A stretch of DNA of 64,000 bases, taken from assembly GCA_024138015.1 (NCBI GenBank), contig JAMXBB010000011.1:78094662-78158661 (forward strand). The letters are read 5' to 3'. This DNA comes from Lumnitzera littorea. Its lineage: Eukaryota; Streptophyta; Magnoliopsida; Myrtales; Combretaceae. The notes below the pieces were generated by a model. The model was not told the DNA's origin. It made no database searches and saw only the letters and a list, made by a program, of their open reading frames with translations. This document shows positions 12,901 to 26,400 of this stretch, one piece after another (position 1 is the stretch's first letter; each line of letters opens with the position of its first letter). The translations under genes were made by a program, and so were the position numbers.

Positions 12901-15900
12901 TGACTGTGATGGTTGAGATGTGAGTAACTTATGTTTGGATGGATGCCTCAGAAGATGGTCGTTTTCTCTGTGATTTTTGGTATAGAGTGAACTAGTGAAC
13001 TTCTATGATTTTTGGAGCCCTGTCCCAACCCCACATTTTCAGGAAAGACCAATGTCATTCTTGCATTTTTATCTGGTCTAATTGGTCGAATTGCCCCAAA
13101 ACAGAACTTTACCAAGAAAATATATACCTATTGATGCTAAGTTTGATGGAATGTCTATGGAATGCAAATTTGGTCAAGTCACTTTCATCATCCAGATTAG
13201 TGGTCTGTGAATTTTGGTAATCCAAAGGATTGATTTGGTTCGTTCCTGAAATTTCAGGGACATAAATGGACTGAGCCAAAGTTCAGGGGCTGACTAAATT
13301 GGTCTTCTTTGTACTTGTGGCTCCAGTTTGTGTTTTAGCCTTAGAGAATTGGATAATGAATATGATTGCTAGTTTGATCTTACCCTGTTAGTACTTTTTT
13401 CTCGTCAGCTTGATATGATATTTGTTTTCTAGAGCAGGTCCAGAGGTCTTGAAATTGTTGAAACTGCTTTTTTCTATGATTTCTTAATGGGTTAGTGATT
13501 GATAACCTGGTAAAGTTGGCTGTATGTTTCCTGATTGTATATATCCATGTGTATATATCCTCTGAGCTTAGCATACAGAATGGCCTGTGCTTTACATGGT
13601 TTGGGCATTTCATCTAGCATGAACTGTTACAAGAAAAACACTTGCACTTGGCTTGTAATTATTTGGCTTTGGAATTTTTCTGTGACTAGAATGGTTTTCA
13701 CCTGCCACGGTTCATCGACTGGAGAGACAAGTGGTGCCACATTTTTTCTCTGGAAAGTCTGCTGACTGTTCCCCAGAAAAGTACATGGAATGCAGAAATC
13801 ATATTGTTGCTAAATACATGGAAAATCCAGACAAGAGGCTTACTGTTTCTGATTGCCAGGGATTAGTAGCTGGCATTCCAGATGATGATCTAACCCGAAT
13901 TGTTCGTTTTCTGGATCACTGGGGTATAATCAATTACAGTGCTGCAGCAGCGCCTGTTTGTGAACCTTGGAATGATGGCTCTTATTTAAAGGAGGATCAG
14001 AATGGAGAGGTTCATGTGCCATCAGCAGCCCTGAAGGCAATTGACAGTTTGATTAAATTTGACAAGCCTAAATGCAGGCGCAAAGCAGCTGATGTTTATG
14101 CATCCTCATCCCATAAGGATCAGACTGTTTCAGACTTAGACAGTAAGATCCGAGAGCGATTATCTGAACATTGCTGTAATCATTGTTCCAGGCCTCTGCA
14201 AGTTGTATATTATCAATCGGTGAAGGAGGTACCTTTCACATTTTTCATTCACATCTTATGCTATCTTCTGCGATATTTTGGTCCACGCTAAGTGGAATCG
14301 ATAAGAATTTAACTCTGAAATTTTGATGTATCTATGCCTTTTTCTCCTGTTTCTGAGCAGTGCTTAAATTGAGCAGGTTGATGTGTATCTTTGTTCCAAT
14401 TGTTTCCATGAAGGAAGATTTGTTGTTGGCCACTCTAGCATAGACTTCACAAGGATTGACTCCACGAGAGCCTTCGATGACCTGGATGGTGATAGTTGGA
14501 CAGATCAGGAAACCCTCCTACTGCTTGAGGCAATGGAGATATACAACGAGAACTGGAATGAAATTGCAGAGCATGTTGGCACCAAGTCAAAAGCACAGTG
14601 TATCCTTCACTTTCTCCGTCTGCCTATGGAGGATGGTCTACTGGAGAATATTGAAGTTCCTGGTGTCTCTAGCTCATCCAGTTTGTCAAATGGTGATGTT
14701 CTGCAAAATTCACATTCAAACATGAATGCCAATGGAGGAGGTATAAAACTTTCTTGAGGCTCACTACTGCAATATTTTTCTGTATGCACCAACTTATGGT
14801 TTTCTTTTGTTTCTTTAGGGCCCCTCCTCCATGTCGCTGAAATTGAGAATAGGATCCCTTTTTCAAACTCTGGGAATCCTGTTATGGCTTTGGTTAGTTT
14901 CTTGTGACTTTCTTGTGGTGACTGTTAGTTTAGCTTCAGCCAGCTGACAATAATCTTAAAATGGGATTGACATCAACATACAACTTAAGCCTTATTAACA
15001 CTTGGTGGGGTCGGCTGTGTGGATCCTATTTCACTGTTGTGTTTTCTTACAATGATGTGTCTCCCTCCCTCCTAAAACCAACACCACCACCCCCCCAACC
15101 CACCCACCACCACAAAAACACCCAAAAAAAAAAAAAAAAGATAATGGATTGACTAACTTAATTATTTGTAATCTTGGGTGTTAACCAGTGCTTTTCATTC
15201 AAGCACTTCATTATCTAATTGTTGATGGAATTCCTAGGTTGCCTTTCTTGCATCTGCCGTAGCACCAAGAGTTGCAGCAGCCTGTGCACATACATCCTTG
15301 GCAGTATTGTCAGCTGAAAATGGTGTAACAGAGCCTGGAAATATCCTACAGGTGGAAGGGACTGGTGCTGCTCACAGGTTAGTCTACCTCCCTGATATAA
15401 ACATACTTGTTTTGTAATATGAATGTCCCTTATTTAAGTGTTAGATGTATGCAGGGTCTCTGTGTGTGTGTACAATTATATGTTTCTAAATGGAGTCCCA
15501 TTTACAGGGGCCTGATGGACTTGTTAAGGACCTGAAAAAGAGACTTATTATGCTTATTAATTAATTCTAATTACATACTTTATGAAAAAGCAAATAAAGG
15601 GAGAGGCAAAAATTTTCTTTATTTGCTATTTTAATATGTGCTCCTAGTGTCTCTCATTAGTATTTTTCCTTAGTAATATTAATATTATTATGTGAATCAT
15701 AATTATAATATTGTAATTACATCTTACATGCATATGTTGTGTGTATATTAATGATTGCTGTCCTAGCAATCATTCTTTAATCTTATCACTTATTAAATTG
15801 ATAAGCGTGTTTTAACAAATTTTTCTTATTCAACCATATCATTTATCCATGATTAAATGCTTATTTGTTGCTTAGCATCTCTTTATATTCAAGCCTCTTG

Positions 15901-18900
15901 TCTTAGAATTGGCAGATGTTACGGTCCTAGGTCTACAGGCAAATTATGTATAAAGAAAACCTTCCAATGTCTATATCTCTGAGAAAGAATTACAAGTCTA
16001 ATTTTCATAAAAATTCAGGGCTTGTTTTATTATTTTAATCAATGGGATTTTTATACAATCTTAGGACTTCATAGCTTCTAATAATGAAAGATATTCATAT
16101 AAGAACATCCGTGACAACTTTTGAAAGTGAATTATATTCTACTTAGAGTATCGATGACAGAAGATAATGGTAAGGACTTGAAGAGATTACCCATGATATC
16201 CTATGATTTTTTTTGGATGAAATGTCAGATATGATATCCTATTATTGATGTTGTAAAATATTGACTTAGCCTAATAAAGAAAATATTAACTTGAAAAATT
16301 GACTTGACAATCAAGAAGAATACTAACTTTAGTGACCAGATTACTTGGACTCCTAAAGTAACATAACCAAGGAGCTACATTATGGTTCATAACATTATTC
16401 CCCTTTAGGAAAATGAACTTGTCCTCAAGCTTGAACTTGACCCACATCTACACTAATTAGCTTGTAGTTCGCTCGGTTGGTAATATTGTAAATAGATTTG
16501 GTTGCAAACTGTTTGATTGCCCATGTTGGCTCTGCCACCAATTTGTTATGGTCCTAGGTCTATGGACAAATTATGTGTAAAGAAGGGGTTGAGAGTTCGT
16601 AGGAGAAAGGCCTTCGATCTTAAGATTTGAGGACTCATTAGGGTGAACCCTTTGATTTGTAGTTGTTAGAGAATATTCTCCGAACTCTAACTCCTTGAGG
16701 AAAGTTATACCTTTAATTTTTATAAGAATTGTAAGTGTGTTTTGCTCCCTTATTCAATGGGATATTTATACAAGCTTAGGATTCAATAACTTCTAAAGAA
16801 TATCCATGACAACTTCTTAAGTAAATGTTATTCTATCAAGAATATCAATAATAAAAAATAAACATTAGCACTTGAGAATTGTCTATGATATCCTGCTATT
16901 AATGTTCTAGTAAAATGTTGACACGATGAATGAGGAAAATGACAGTTTTTTTTTTTCTAGAACAAAAACTTGGTTGGTTTTGGCTTTGGTTATCATGACG
17001 GGCCAGGGCAACCTTAGGACCATAGGCTGCTTATGTGATACTTCTAGATTACCCATTGATATAGTTGTCAGCTGATAGTGGGATTTAAATCACTCTTTAG
17101 ACAAACTGTAATTTGTTCTTATAAACTTAGCCAACTTGTTTTGGCAGGAAATAGCAAGTTAAAATATTAACTTGACAACTGAGAAAAATACTAACTTTGG
17201 CAATCAGATTACTTAAATACTCCTAAAGTGACATAAGATTTCCTGTCACCAAGTTGCCAAATTCGATTTGTAACAGACAGAAAGAAGATGACAATGGGCA
17301 TATATGTTCAGTCCTTGGTAGTTGCTTCATCTGCTCAAAAGCTTTGACACTCAACTGGAGTCTGGAGCCTTTAAAATCCAACTTTTATGCTTGATTCTAG
17401 AGAGAAATTATAGATAAAGGTTACATAATAGTAGGAACAGATAATAAGTTTTCTTGTTTATTCATCTTTATTTATGATTAACTATTGGAATATTGAGGTT
17501 CGTTTTTTTTATAACTTCAGCTTGGGAATATTTTTGAATATTTTTGTAGAAGCTACAAATATAATTGTGGATTTTTCATAGATAAGATAAATTTCTGTGC
17601 TGATGAATTGCTGCATTATATGTCTATCCTTCCAAGAATCTAAGAATTTTCTTTCCAATTGTGAAGGTCAAACCCGGAGACAATACAGGGCACCGATTCA
17701 GCACAGCACAAAGGTCAGTTTCAAATATTCTGCATATCATTCATTTTCTACTATTTTCTTCTAGTTTTATGTGAAATTATTAAAAGGTTTTAGTTTCTTT
17801 TCCAGGTGGTCAAAATTCAGCTGATGCTACAACTCCAGTATCTCCAGAAAAGGTAAAAGCTGCTGCCAGGGCTGGCCTTGCTGCTGCTGCCACAAAGGCA
17901 AAATTGTTTGCAGATCATGAAGAGCGGGAAATTCAAAGGCTTTCAGCTAATATTATAAATCACCAGGTGAAATGACCTCTCATATTCTGTTCCAAGTTCT
18001 GCCTTATATCGAGATTGGTCATCTTTTGGTTGCGTCCTGGTCTGGGGAGATTTTTGCCTCATGCTTCTATGTGTTTGTGAAACTGTTTCAAGAACAATGG
18101 AGTTTGCTCTGGGTGGCAAGGTACAATAGCTAAATTTAAATGGGATAATAACAACTCAGAGGACATTTATTTGCTTGCAAGTGCAAATAGAGGATGTAAG
18201 TAAGCAGTGCAAACTGAGGATAATTTTTAACTACAACATGTTGTGCATACCAAGGATGTTGCTAACTTCTGTCATAAAAGTATTGGTATCGTAGCAAAAA
18301 CGTCATTTATCTACACTAGGCAAATAGATGTCCTTTGTTTGCACCACATGTTATAATGTTATTTTTCATTTGGATGTAGGGGCAGACATCTGTTGTCTGT
18401 ATATACTATGCTATGACATTGATTCTTAGTTTGCATCACTTGGTACGTACATCCTCTATTTATATTTGAAGGTAATGTACATTTTCTCCTCTGTAATAAT
18501 CCTAAATTTAAATCTAGAAAATACTGGGGAGACATAATATATGCCTTATGTGTGAATAATGAACATATCCTGTGCATACTAGTTGCAAATAACAGCTGAA
18601 AATAGAATGATGCCACACCGTTTTATATTCCCATTGAGGTTCTTTATTTTCTCGTTACTTACTTCCAAAGATATTTTCCTTAATGGATACAGTTTTTTAG
18701 TTTCATTATTTTCTGTTGATATTTGAAGCAATGGCTTTGTGATTGATTTTTCTTCATTGTTTTGTGCATTCAACAGTAACATCTGAAGTTACTGACCAAA
18801 AAAAGAACAAAATCTGAAGTTTTCTCTTGCATCAGATCCTATCTTCTATAAAACTCTGCAGATTATACCTTTTCTCTGTACAGAAGTTGCTATTTGATGA

Positions 18901-21267
18901 TGGTGATCAGTATCATGGGTTTTTAAATAGGAGATGTTGGAAGTACAGAGGTTTATTTATTTTTTATTATTTTATTTTATTTTTTGGCTTGGGAGAGAAG
19001 GAACCACAGGGGGGGTGGGGTGGGGTTTTGGTGGGGTTTTTGGATTGGTGTCTTGGTGTCTGGGGGGGATGAAATGTCAGATAGTACATAAGTATTTTTC
19101 TTAGGGTTAATTACCAAAAATATATGGTGATCCACCTATTTTTAACTTTCCGTATCCTTGTTATGGTTTTCCACACTTGCATAGCCGTAGGCAGTTGGAT
19201 GTTAAAAATGTGCATGTGGAGAAAAGAAAAGACCTGAAAACATAAGGGTTATAGAAATAAAAGAGGGAAGATTTTGGGTTTCTTTGTTTGGCCCCACATG
19301 AATTACACGTATCTATTTTTTAACATCTAACTAATACTTTCTAGACGGAGGGAAACACTTGTATGTAAAGTGAAAAAAAGTTGAAAATACTGGCATGTAT
19401 TATGTGATTAGCCCCTTTTATTCTTGTGTGTGTTGGAATCTGGTTTTTGTGAGAAAAAAAAAAGAAGAAGTGATTTTGGATGAACAATGGGGTGATTGAG
19501 TAAACGCATTCAATGACCCACAGTTTTAAGGAGCTTACATTTGGTTGCCAAAAAGGAGGTCGTTTTAACTCCACTGATTTTAAAATGGAGTTTATTGGCT
19601 CTCCATTTATATGAAAAGTTGGAGCATGGGGACTCTTGAATGGGCTGGATCCACTTCTTGTTTCCCTTCTCCCTCTTTCACTCTTAGATTTGCATCCTTT
19701 GGCATGTCTACTCTTCCCATGAAGAGTTATTATCTCAATCTCACTTGTTCATTTTGACCTTTTCCAGTAATGTTTGGTTGGATTACTTATTCTCATCCTT
19801 TAATGTTGGAATGAGTTGGATTGGTGATTTTATGTCTCTCTTATGAGGTGTGCTGTAGTCAATTATGCCTACATCATGAATGTGTATTTACCTAATCAGG
19901 AAAAGGAACATGGGATGTTAGATTTGCTCACTTTGTTGAGAAGTAAATGGCTAGCTGTTTGTTAATAGCTAATTATAGCAGGTGTCTTGCTGCCACACTG
20001 ATTATAAGCATTTCCTCTTATCAGCTTCTTTTGCAGTTCTTGTCCATTAATGGAATTGTATATAAAAGAATTGATCATAATTGCTTGCCTCTGGTGCATC
20101 CAATCCTTCAGAACTCTGTCAAGATGAAATGTCCAAGTGATTACAATGTATCTTATGTCTAATTGCTTGATGTATTGCTCTGTAGAAGGTCAACAACCAT
20201 GATGCAGGACCTTGCTCTACCTCTTTGCATCCATTTTTTATCATTCTATTTGAGTTGTGCTTGTTTCAACTTTGGAACTCTTGCATTTCTTTCTTTGAGG
20301 ATGAGGAATAGACACAGCAACCCTGTCAGATGCAACCTCTTTTATCCTGCTTCTAGCTCTGGGTGACTGACTATAATTTTAGTAATTGAGCACCTTGCAG
20401 CAGTACAAGTTGAGGTAGTATTCATGTTTTTCTGTAATCCAAGTGGCATGTATTTGATGATGCAATCGTGTTGCTATGCTTCACAACCAAACAATCTTGC
20501 TGATGGTAATGACAGATCTCTTTCCCTGTGCCGATGGTTGTGTTTGCTGGACTGAATCTATGCCTAAGTCTTATTTCAGCTGTTTCTCTTAAATTGGTGA
20601 AACTTAAATGAAAAGCAGAATATTGAAAGGTGGTGGTATTTTGCTTTTTTTGTAAGAGTTTAATATCTTTTTGTTTACTGAGCGTCATTTGAATTCCTGG
20701 ATGCAAGGATGGGAATATAGATAGTCTATTAAAAAAAAATTTTGGCTTGGGTTAGCTATAGAGGTGGACTCAGCTAAAAGTTTATTCATGTTGCAGCTGA
20801 AGAGACTGGAGCTCAAGCTCAAGCAATTTGCAGAAGTCGAGACGTTGTTGATGAAAGAATGTGATCAGGTGGAAAGGACGAGGCAAAGAATGGCTGCAGA
20901 ACGTGCACGTGTTTTATCTTCTCGGTTTGGGCCTGCAGGAACAAGCACGCTCTCAAACATATCAGGTGCCAATCCTTCAATGGTCAACAGTAACTCCAGC
21001 AGCAACAGGCAACAGGGCTTTTCTGCTTCACCACCTCAACCGACTGTTTCCGGATTTGGCAGCAACCAACCTCTCCATGCGCAAATGCCGTTCATGCAAA
21101 GGCAATCTATGTTCTCTCTGGGGCCGAGGTTGCCACTTTCAGCAATAAATCAGTCCTCTTCTGCACCTTCTTCCAATGTCATGTTCAATAGTCCTGGAAG
21201 TGCTCAGCCCACCCTCAACCATCCATTGCTAAGATCTGTATCTGGGACGAACTCTAGTTTAGGCTAA
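9968..21267 (+). CDS. SWI3C: SWI/SNF complex subunit SWI3C, 9 exons, 776 aa
   Basis: Core scaffold subunit of the nuclear SWI/SNF (BAF155/170-type) chromatin remodeller. Exons: 9968-9995, 10095-10601, 13690-14228, 14377-14740, 14819-14892, 15238-15377, 17667-17713, 17806-17966, 20797-21267; all introns are GT-AG and all phases join. Domains in order: basic N-terminus starting MPAS and then GNRWKRRKR; acidic and Pro-Asn stretch; SWIRM about 179-265 (WFSPATVHRLERQ, FLDHWGIINY); ZZ-like zinc site with Cys pairs at 341/344 and 364/367; SANT about 399-445 (SWTDQETLLLLEAMEIYNEN); leucine-zipper/coiled coil about 599-664 (HEEREIQRLSAN, LKRLELKLKQF); Ser/Asn/Gln-rich tail. Length is close to Arabidopsis SWI3C (about 807 aa). 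The start is supported by MPAS, shared with Arabidopsis as I recall it. Introns 2, 6 and 8 are large (3.1, 2.3 and 2.8 kb). Confidence 0.96.
10602..13689 (+). other. SWI3C intron 2, 3.1 kb, no insert recognised
   Basis: Bounded by GT at 10602 and TAG at 13687-13689. Phase is kept by joining G to AA, which makes a GAA codon just before the SWIRM Trp. It contains a (CAA)n run near 11107, a poly-A tract near 11416 and several spurious small ORFs. I see no transposon ends or RNA gene. Confidence 0.8.
15917..17275 (-). mobile_element. TRIM-like miniature LTR retroelement in SWI3C intron 6
   Basis: Two direct repeats, both starting TGTTA(C/T)GGTCCTAGGTCTA, flank a 149-bp interior. The left repeat is 15917-16394 and ends GGTTCATAACA. 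The right repeat starts at 16544 and runs to about 17275; it carries an extra ~220 bp around 16.93-17.15 kb. Read on the - strand, the interior begins three bases after an LTR end with TGGTGGCAGAGCC (16528-16540), a near match to the methionine-tRNA primer-binding site TGGTATCAGAGCC. It ends in a purine-rich AAAGGGGAATAA tract directly before the next TGTTATG. LTRs, primer site and polypurine tract with no room for gag or pol define a TRIM-type element. The flanking pentamers (GCAGA and GACAG) do not match cleanly. Confidence 0.75.
19009..19036 (+). other. G-quadruplex-capable run in SWI3C intron 8
   Basis: A run of seven G, then T, GGGG, T, GGGG, a 7-base loop, and GGGG. Four tracts of at least four G with short loops satisfy the standard G4 pattern on the sense strand, so it could form in the pre-mRNA as well as in DNA. 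More G runs follow to about 19068. Confidence 0.85.
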
Positions 21268-22360
21268 GATTGAAAAACAAAAACTAGATTTATACTGGAT
21301 AGGTGCTCTATTGATTAAAATTTGGCATTTATCAAATTGCCCGACAATTTTGTATTTTACAAGCATTTGATGAAAATGATTGTTGGGATGTACTCGTTTC
21401 ATTTAGTGCGGTCGCTGTAGAAATGGAAGTACTTCGATATTTCTTTATATTCTTGTCAGTTACCATATTAGTGCATTAATTGTAGAAAAAAGGAAAGACA
21501 TGGAGACAATTTCATCTACTTTATTTACTTCTAAGTATGAGGTCAACTTCTCTTGAAGCTTAGGTTCCTTTTCCTTCATTTTTCTAGTCGCCTAAAACGT
21601 TGCTGAAATTCAGATCTCTCTCTCTCTCTTTCTTCCGCGACAACCATATTACAACTTTTTACTTTTGGGGAAGGAGGTGGTTGAATTATATTTAACCTGT
21701 CGAGATTAATATTCATACCAATTAAGTCTTTACAATCAGAATTTTATAGGTAAGATTTACTTTTTATTGTTTCATTGAAATGGCCCACTCTATCTAAATA
21801 ATATATGAATAAACGTGTGTGCCTTGTATAATATATGGATAATGCTTAAAGCATTAAACGTATCTAATAATAGAGTAATTCACTAGTTTTCAAGTTAAGT
21901 GGCTCAAAAATTTCGTGGTCTTGGTTTCCTTAGATTATTTCAGAAAATTGAAAGATCGCGTTTGCAGGGACTGTGTTAACGAAATAGTTAGGCTCAGCTG
22001 AGACTGAAACCCTCAAGGCAAGTGATACCCTTTTCTCAAATGATGCGTGAGTTGAATTCTGCATCTGTGTATGCTTAGAAATGTAGTTGGCAAATAAAAT
22101 TTTTTTTTTTTTTAATTTTAAGAAAGAAGTAAATAAAAGTTTACCTGCCACTATGAAGCTACATAAAAATAATACCTTAGGAGTTTAGTTTTACAACTTC
22201 AAGCGTATATTGATCTACGTTTAAAACCTATAGAGAGGTTTGTATGTTTTGATTCAGAATGGCTAAAAGATATCATCAACATATATGGTGTGAGTCTATA
22301 AATGCAATCTTTTCACCATGGTAATATATGCATTTCTCGTATGTTGTTTGGGTCATCTCT
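21268..22360. other. SWI3C 3' flank, no gene
   Basis: Starts with the presumed SWI3C 3' untranslated region. No AATAAA hexamer could be assigned confidently. A short CT run occurs near 21615. No coding exon was recognised on either strand. Confidence 0.5.
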
Positions 22361-23160
22361 ATTTATATTAAAAGACCAACTCCATTTTATGGTTGAGATG
22401 AAAAAAAAGTAGTAGTTCATATTGTGACGTATCAAGAGAATATCGGAAGATTGCAGTTTAATAACTGCGCATTATGCCGAACCTAATGAAAGATTCGGCA
22501 GCTTTAGCATTTGTGGTGGAAGTATGAAGTTTGAGCTTGATGTTATCGATGAGTCAAATGAGTATGATGAATACCATTATCAAAGTTGATGAGTTTGTTC
22601 AAGAGTTCTGGATTTACTTGGATTTATGCCTTAACAAATTTTGAAGATAAGTTGAAGTTTCGAGACAAATCACTTCATTTGGATGGATCTCACTGGCAAT
22701 ACTTGTATGTTTAGAAAAGAATGGTTGAGAGTGAGTGTATTGACCTCTTTAGCAGATAAAAGAGAGTTTCAAAATATAACGTTTTCAGCAGATAAAAGAG
22801 TGTAATGATTGAAGACATTCGACTTAATCCAGCACACTTCTTTTGAATCTTTCTTATGGGATTCGATTGAAGCCCTTTTGAGCATAACCTTGAAAGATTT
22901 GTCGACTTCATTCAGAAGAAATTTATGGGATTCGAGCAAAGTTATGAAAAACCTACAGTCTACTTTTAGTATAAACACCCTCTTATGTTAAAAAGTTAAA
23001 CCCTAGCTGCACTTAAGAAGACGTTTCTTTACTTTCTCTTAGATATTCTAAAACCCTAAACTCTCTGTAATTCCTTCTTAAGCTTGTATAAGTGATTTCT
23101 TTCTCTGTGTATACTTTTCCTCCATCACTTAATACATCACTTTGAATTACTAGCCTTAGA
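22361..23160 (+). mobile_element. Possible LTR remnant (solo-LTR-like)
   Basis: Around 22960-23130 the order of signals resembles the promoter and R-U5 part of a plant LTR: a TATA-like TAGTATAAACACC, then AAACCCTAAACTCTCTG, then a pyrimidine-rich stretch with TTCTCTGTGTATAC. There is no coding capacity and I could not define matching ends or a target duplication, so this is a weak call. Upstream promoter or unrelated single-copy DNA is possible. Confidence 0.3.
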
Positions 23161-23442
23161 TGATATGGTGTTGGATGGCTATAACCTATAAGGAAGTTGT
23201 TGTCATTGTAGCCCAAGAAGCCCTAACCCCCATAAAAAGTGCTAAGAGTGGACTAATTGAAAAAAAGGTTAGCTTCTCAAATTACGACCAAGAAAATCTC
23301 CCATACCACAAAATTTTTTTTTACAATTTTTCACACAGGTAGTCAGGCATAAACATGGATGCATTTCGGTTCAGTACATCATTCGATTTGAGTGCTCGAT
23401 GTCATTTGGCTACAACGTATGTTACAATCGTGTTTAACAATC

Positions 23443-26400
23443 CTATTCTGCTAGTGGGATATCTGCCAAATCTTCCCTGTAAGGAACTTCATCCAAATCT
23501 AGCTCCTCCGCAACATCAGTTGAATTCTGCTTTGATGGCTCTTTGAAGGTCACGACACTATCCCTCCGCAAGGTTAAGTACATGATCGCAAGGATGTATA
23601 CTGCCATGAGGGGGAACACCAGGATCCCCACAAACACATTTGCAACTTTAGGTAGACTGTTGTGGATCAGCCATTTGATAAAGCTTGTGGTGAGGTAGTA
23701 CACATTGATGCCAATGATTGCCAGCCCTAAAATCCATGAAAACACAACGATCTGCACAACCAACATACATTTTAATCATCATTTGGCGTGTGTTAATCCT
23801 TTCTAATGCCATTTATTGTTCCAATCAACTGTTTGAGCTGAAAAATGGTAGCTTAACGTTTTCGGGATGGAAAATAGCTCAGGGTGCATGAGTGAAAAGA
23901 GTTATTATATATTATTAAAAAAAAAAAAAGGAGAAAAGTACTAAAACACGGGTTATATTAATGTAATTTAAAATTTTTGTTAATGTAATATACACTCGTT
24001 AAGGGAAAATGAATGAATAAAAAAAAAAAAAAAACTGTTCAAAACACGGTCTGTTGTTGTTAAATGCAAAATCTTTGCTTTGCAAATTGCAAATTTCCTC
24101 GTTAAGTTGGCTTAACAAGTTATTTGAAAGTTGCTTATTTCTTTACTTTTGATTGAGGAAACAAGAAGATGAGGCCAGGAATGCACAGTAAAGTAGTTTA
24201 AGCTTACAGTTATTGAATTCTTGTGAGGTCCCATCTTGGTAGTACTGCTGCTGAATTTAAGAAGAGGTATGAGAGCAAAAGGAAGCTCAAACGAAAGAAT
24301 CATCTGCAGAAAACAAAATGAAATACTCTTATTAATGTTGACACTAAAGCCATTTGAGGAGATCTCGGATCATTACTAACCGAAGCAATGATAATGAGTC
24401 GGCTTGCACCAGATGATCCGCTAATGATGGAGACGATAAGACTAGGAGTAATGGCAATGCACCTTGTCATTAAGTTCCTAATCCACTTTTTCATTTTGAG
24501 GTCTAGAAAGCCCTGGAACATAACCAAGATAAGCCTAGAAATAGAAAAGCTATACATCTAGAACGATTTTGATTATTGAATCTCACTTTTTAGTTCTTGA
24601 AAGATAAGAAAAAAATATAAAAAAACTTCTAATATTTTACGTTTTTTCAATTCAATTCTTAATTTTTCATTTAATCTATTTCATTTTTTAATGTTTTTAA
24701 GTTAAAATCAAATAAATTCTGTGGTTAACTTTTGTTATACTTTCTATTATTGTTAGATATATGATAGTATCTAATTGGTTAATATATAATTTTTAAATAA
24801 AAATATAACAAAATATCTATAAAAATATAGAAAAAAAACATAAAAGTAGGAAAAATGGAAAAAAAGTAAAGAAAAATTCTGCATAATTGAAAAAACCCTT
24901 GCTTAATGTATATATGTTACTAGTTTATTTAATTAAATTAATTATTTGAATGAATTGGATTTTGCCAGTGCCTATACTAATGGCAAAACTAACAAACCAA
25001 TCTTTTTTATAAATTTTTTAAAATGTTGAGTAGTGAAATGAACTAAATGAAAAATTAATAAGTGAAATGTATAAATGTAGATAAACCTTAGGGATTTTGT
25101 ACTTTTCTCTAAAAAGATACCTGCATAATGTACTGTCCTGCATATGTGCCTGTAATGGTAGAACTCTGGCCTGATGCCAACAGAGCAATGGCATAAACAG
25201 TCGAACTCGATCTTCCCAGCGCATTCTGCAGAGAAAGACAGTAAAGGCATATGCATTGATGCGTTTCTTTTGCCCTTAAGAATATGATTTGAAGTGAATC
25301 GATTTATACCTGAAGAAGGAAAGAAGCAGAGTTAAGGGAGAGATCACGGCAGCGCTCGGTGTTGTCATCAGAGAGATTCTTAGCTGAGCAGACTGTGCCT
25401 GATACTGAAACGACCGCAACATTGATTAAAAATGCCACGAACAGCGCCAATCCACTTTCTATAAGGAAAAATCGGCAAGCTTCCTGTAAATTCAACACAG
25501 CACACATTGTTTCTGTCAACTCAAAATTTGTGTAGGTTGATGGGTGAAAAATTATTAACCGAAACCGGGCTTACGTTGATTCCATGAACAGAATGGGGTA
25601 TTTTCCTTGAGAGCACCAGAGCAGAATGGAGAAACAAGTTATGTCTGTCAAAGTTTCAAGGAAGATTGACTTAAGATACATTTACAACATACGTAGTATA
25701 AGTGAAGCTCTTTGTATTGATTGTCGAAGTTGTTATACGTACGGCATTACTAAGGCGCCAAGAAGGGCAATAGCATCAGCAGTGGCTTCTTGTCCTTGAA
25801 GCTTGGGGACGTACATGCCCATTAGCACATCATTAGCCGGCGGCTTCACATAACCCATTTCCGCGAAAAAGCATGCTGCCATTATGAACACTAGGAGGGC
25901 TATTACCATCTCCAACTTCCTTACCTGCCATTCACCATAAGCTTAATTACGGACGGTAAGGACAACATTAGGAAGATGAAGATGAAGAGAACGGAGTGTC
26001 AGCATCATTATCTGTTCTCTTATTAGATGGTTCTTTATGTCATGTTCTTACATAAATAGTTCAAATTATAGTGTTAATTGCCTCTTAAACTTCCCATTTT
26101 AACTCTTTTACTTTTTTTTTTTTAAATTAATTCCTTCAAGTTTGAGCACAAAAACACTAAATTATAATATGTAATGTAGTTAGCTAAACAAGTTCGAGTA
26201 TAAAAAAAATGTATCATAATAATTTGTACTTTGTATATGTCTTAATCTGTATTAACTCATAAAACATGAATAATAAATGCATCATGCTTATATCGAGTTT
26301 GTATGCATATGTAATATTGTATACTATTGTTATTTCAAGAGCTCATTATATACTGTAAATTATTATTACAGTGGTCAATGAAGAACATTATTTGGCCATA

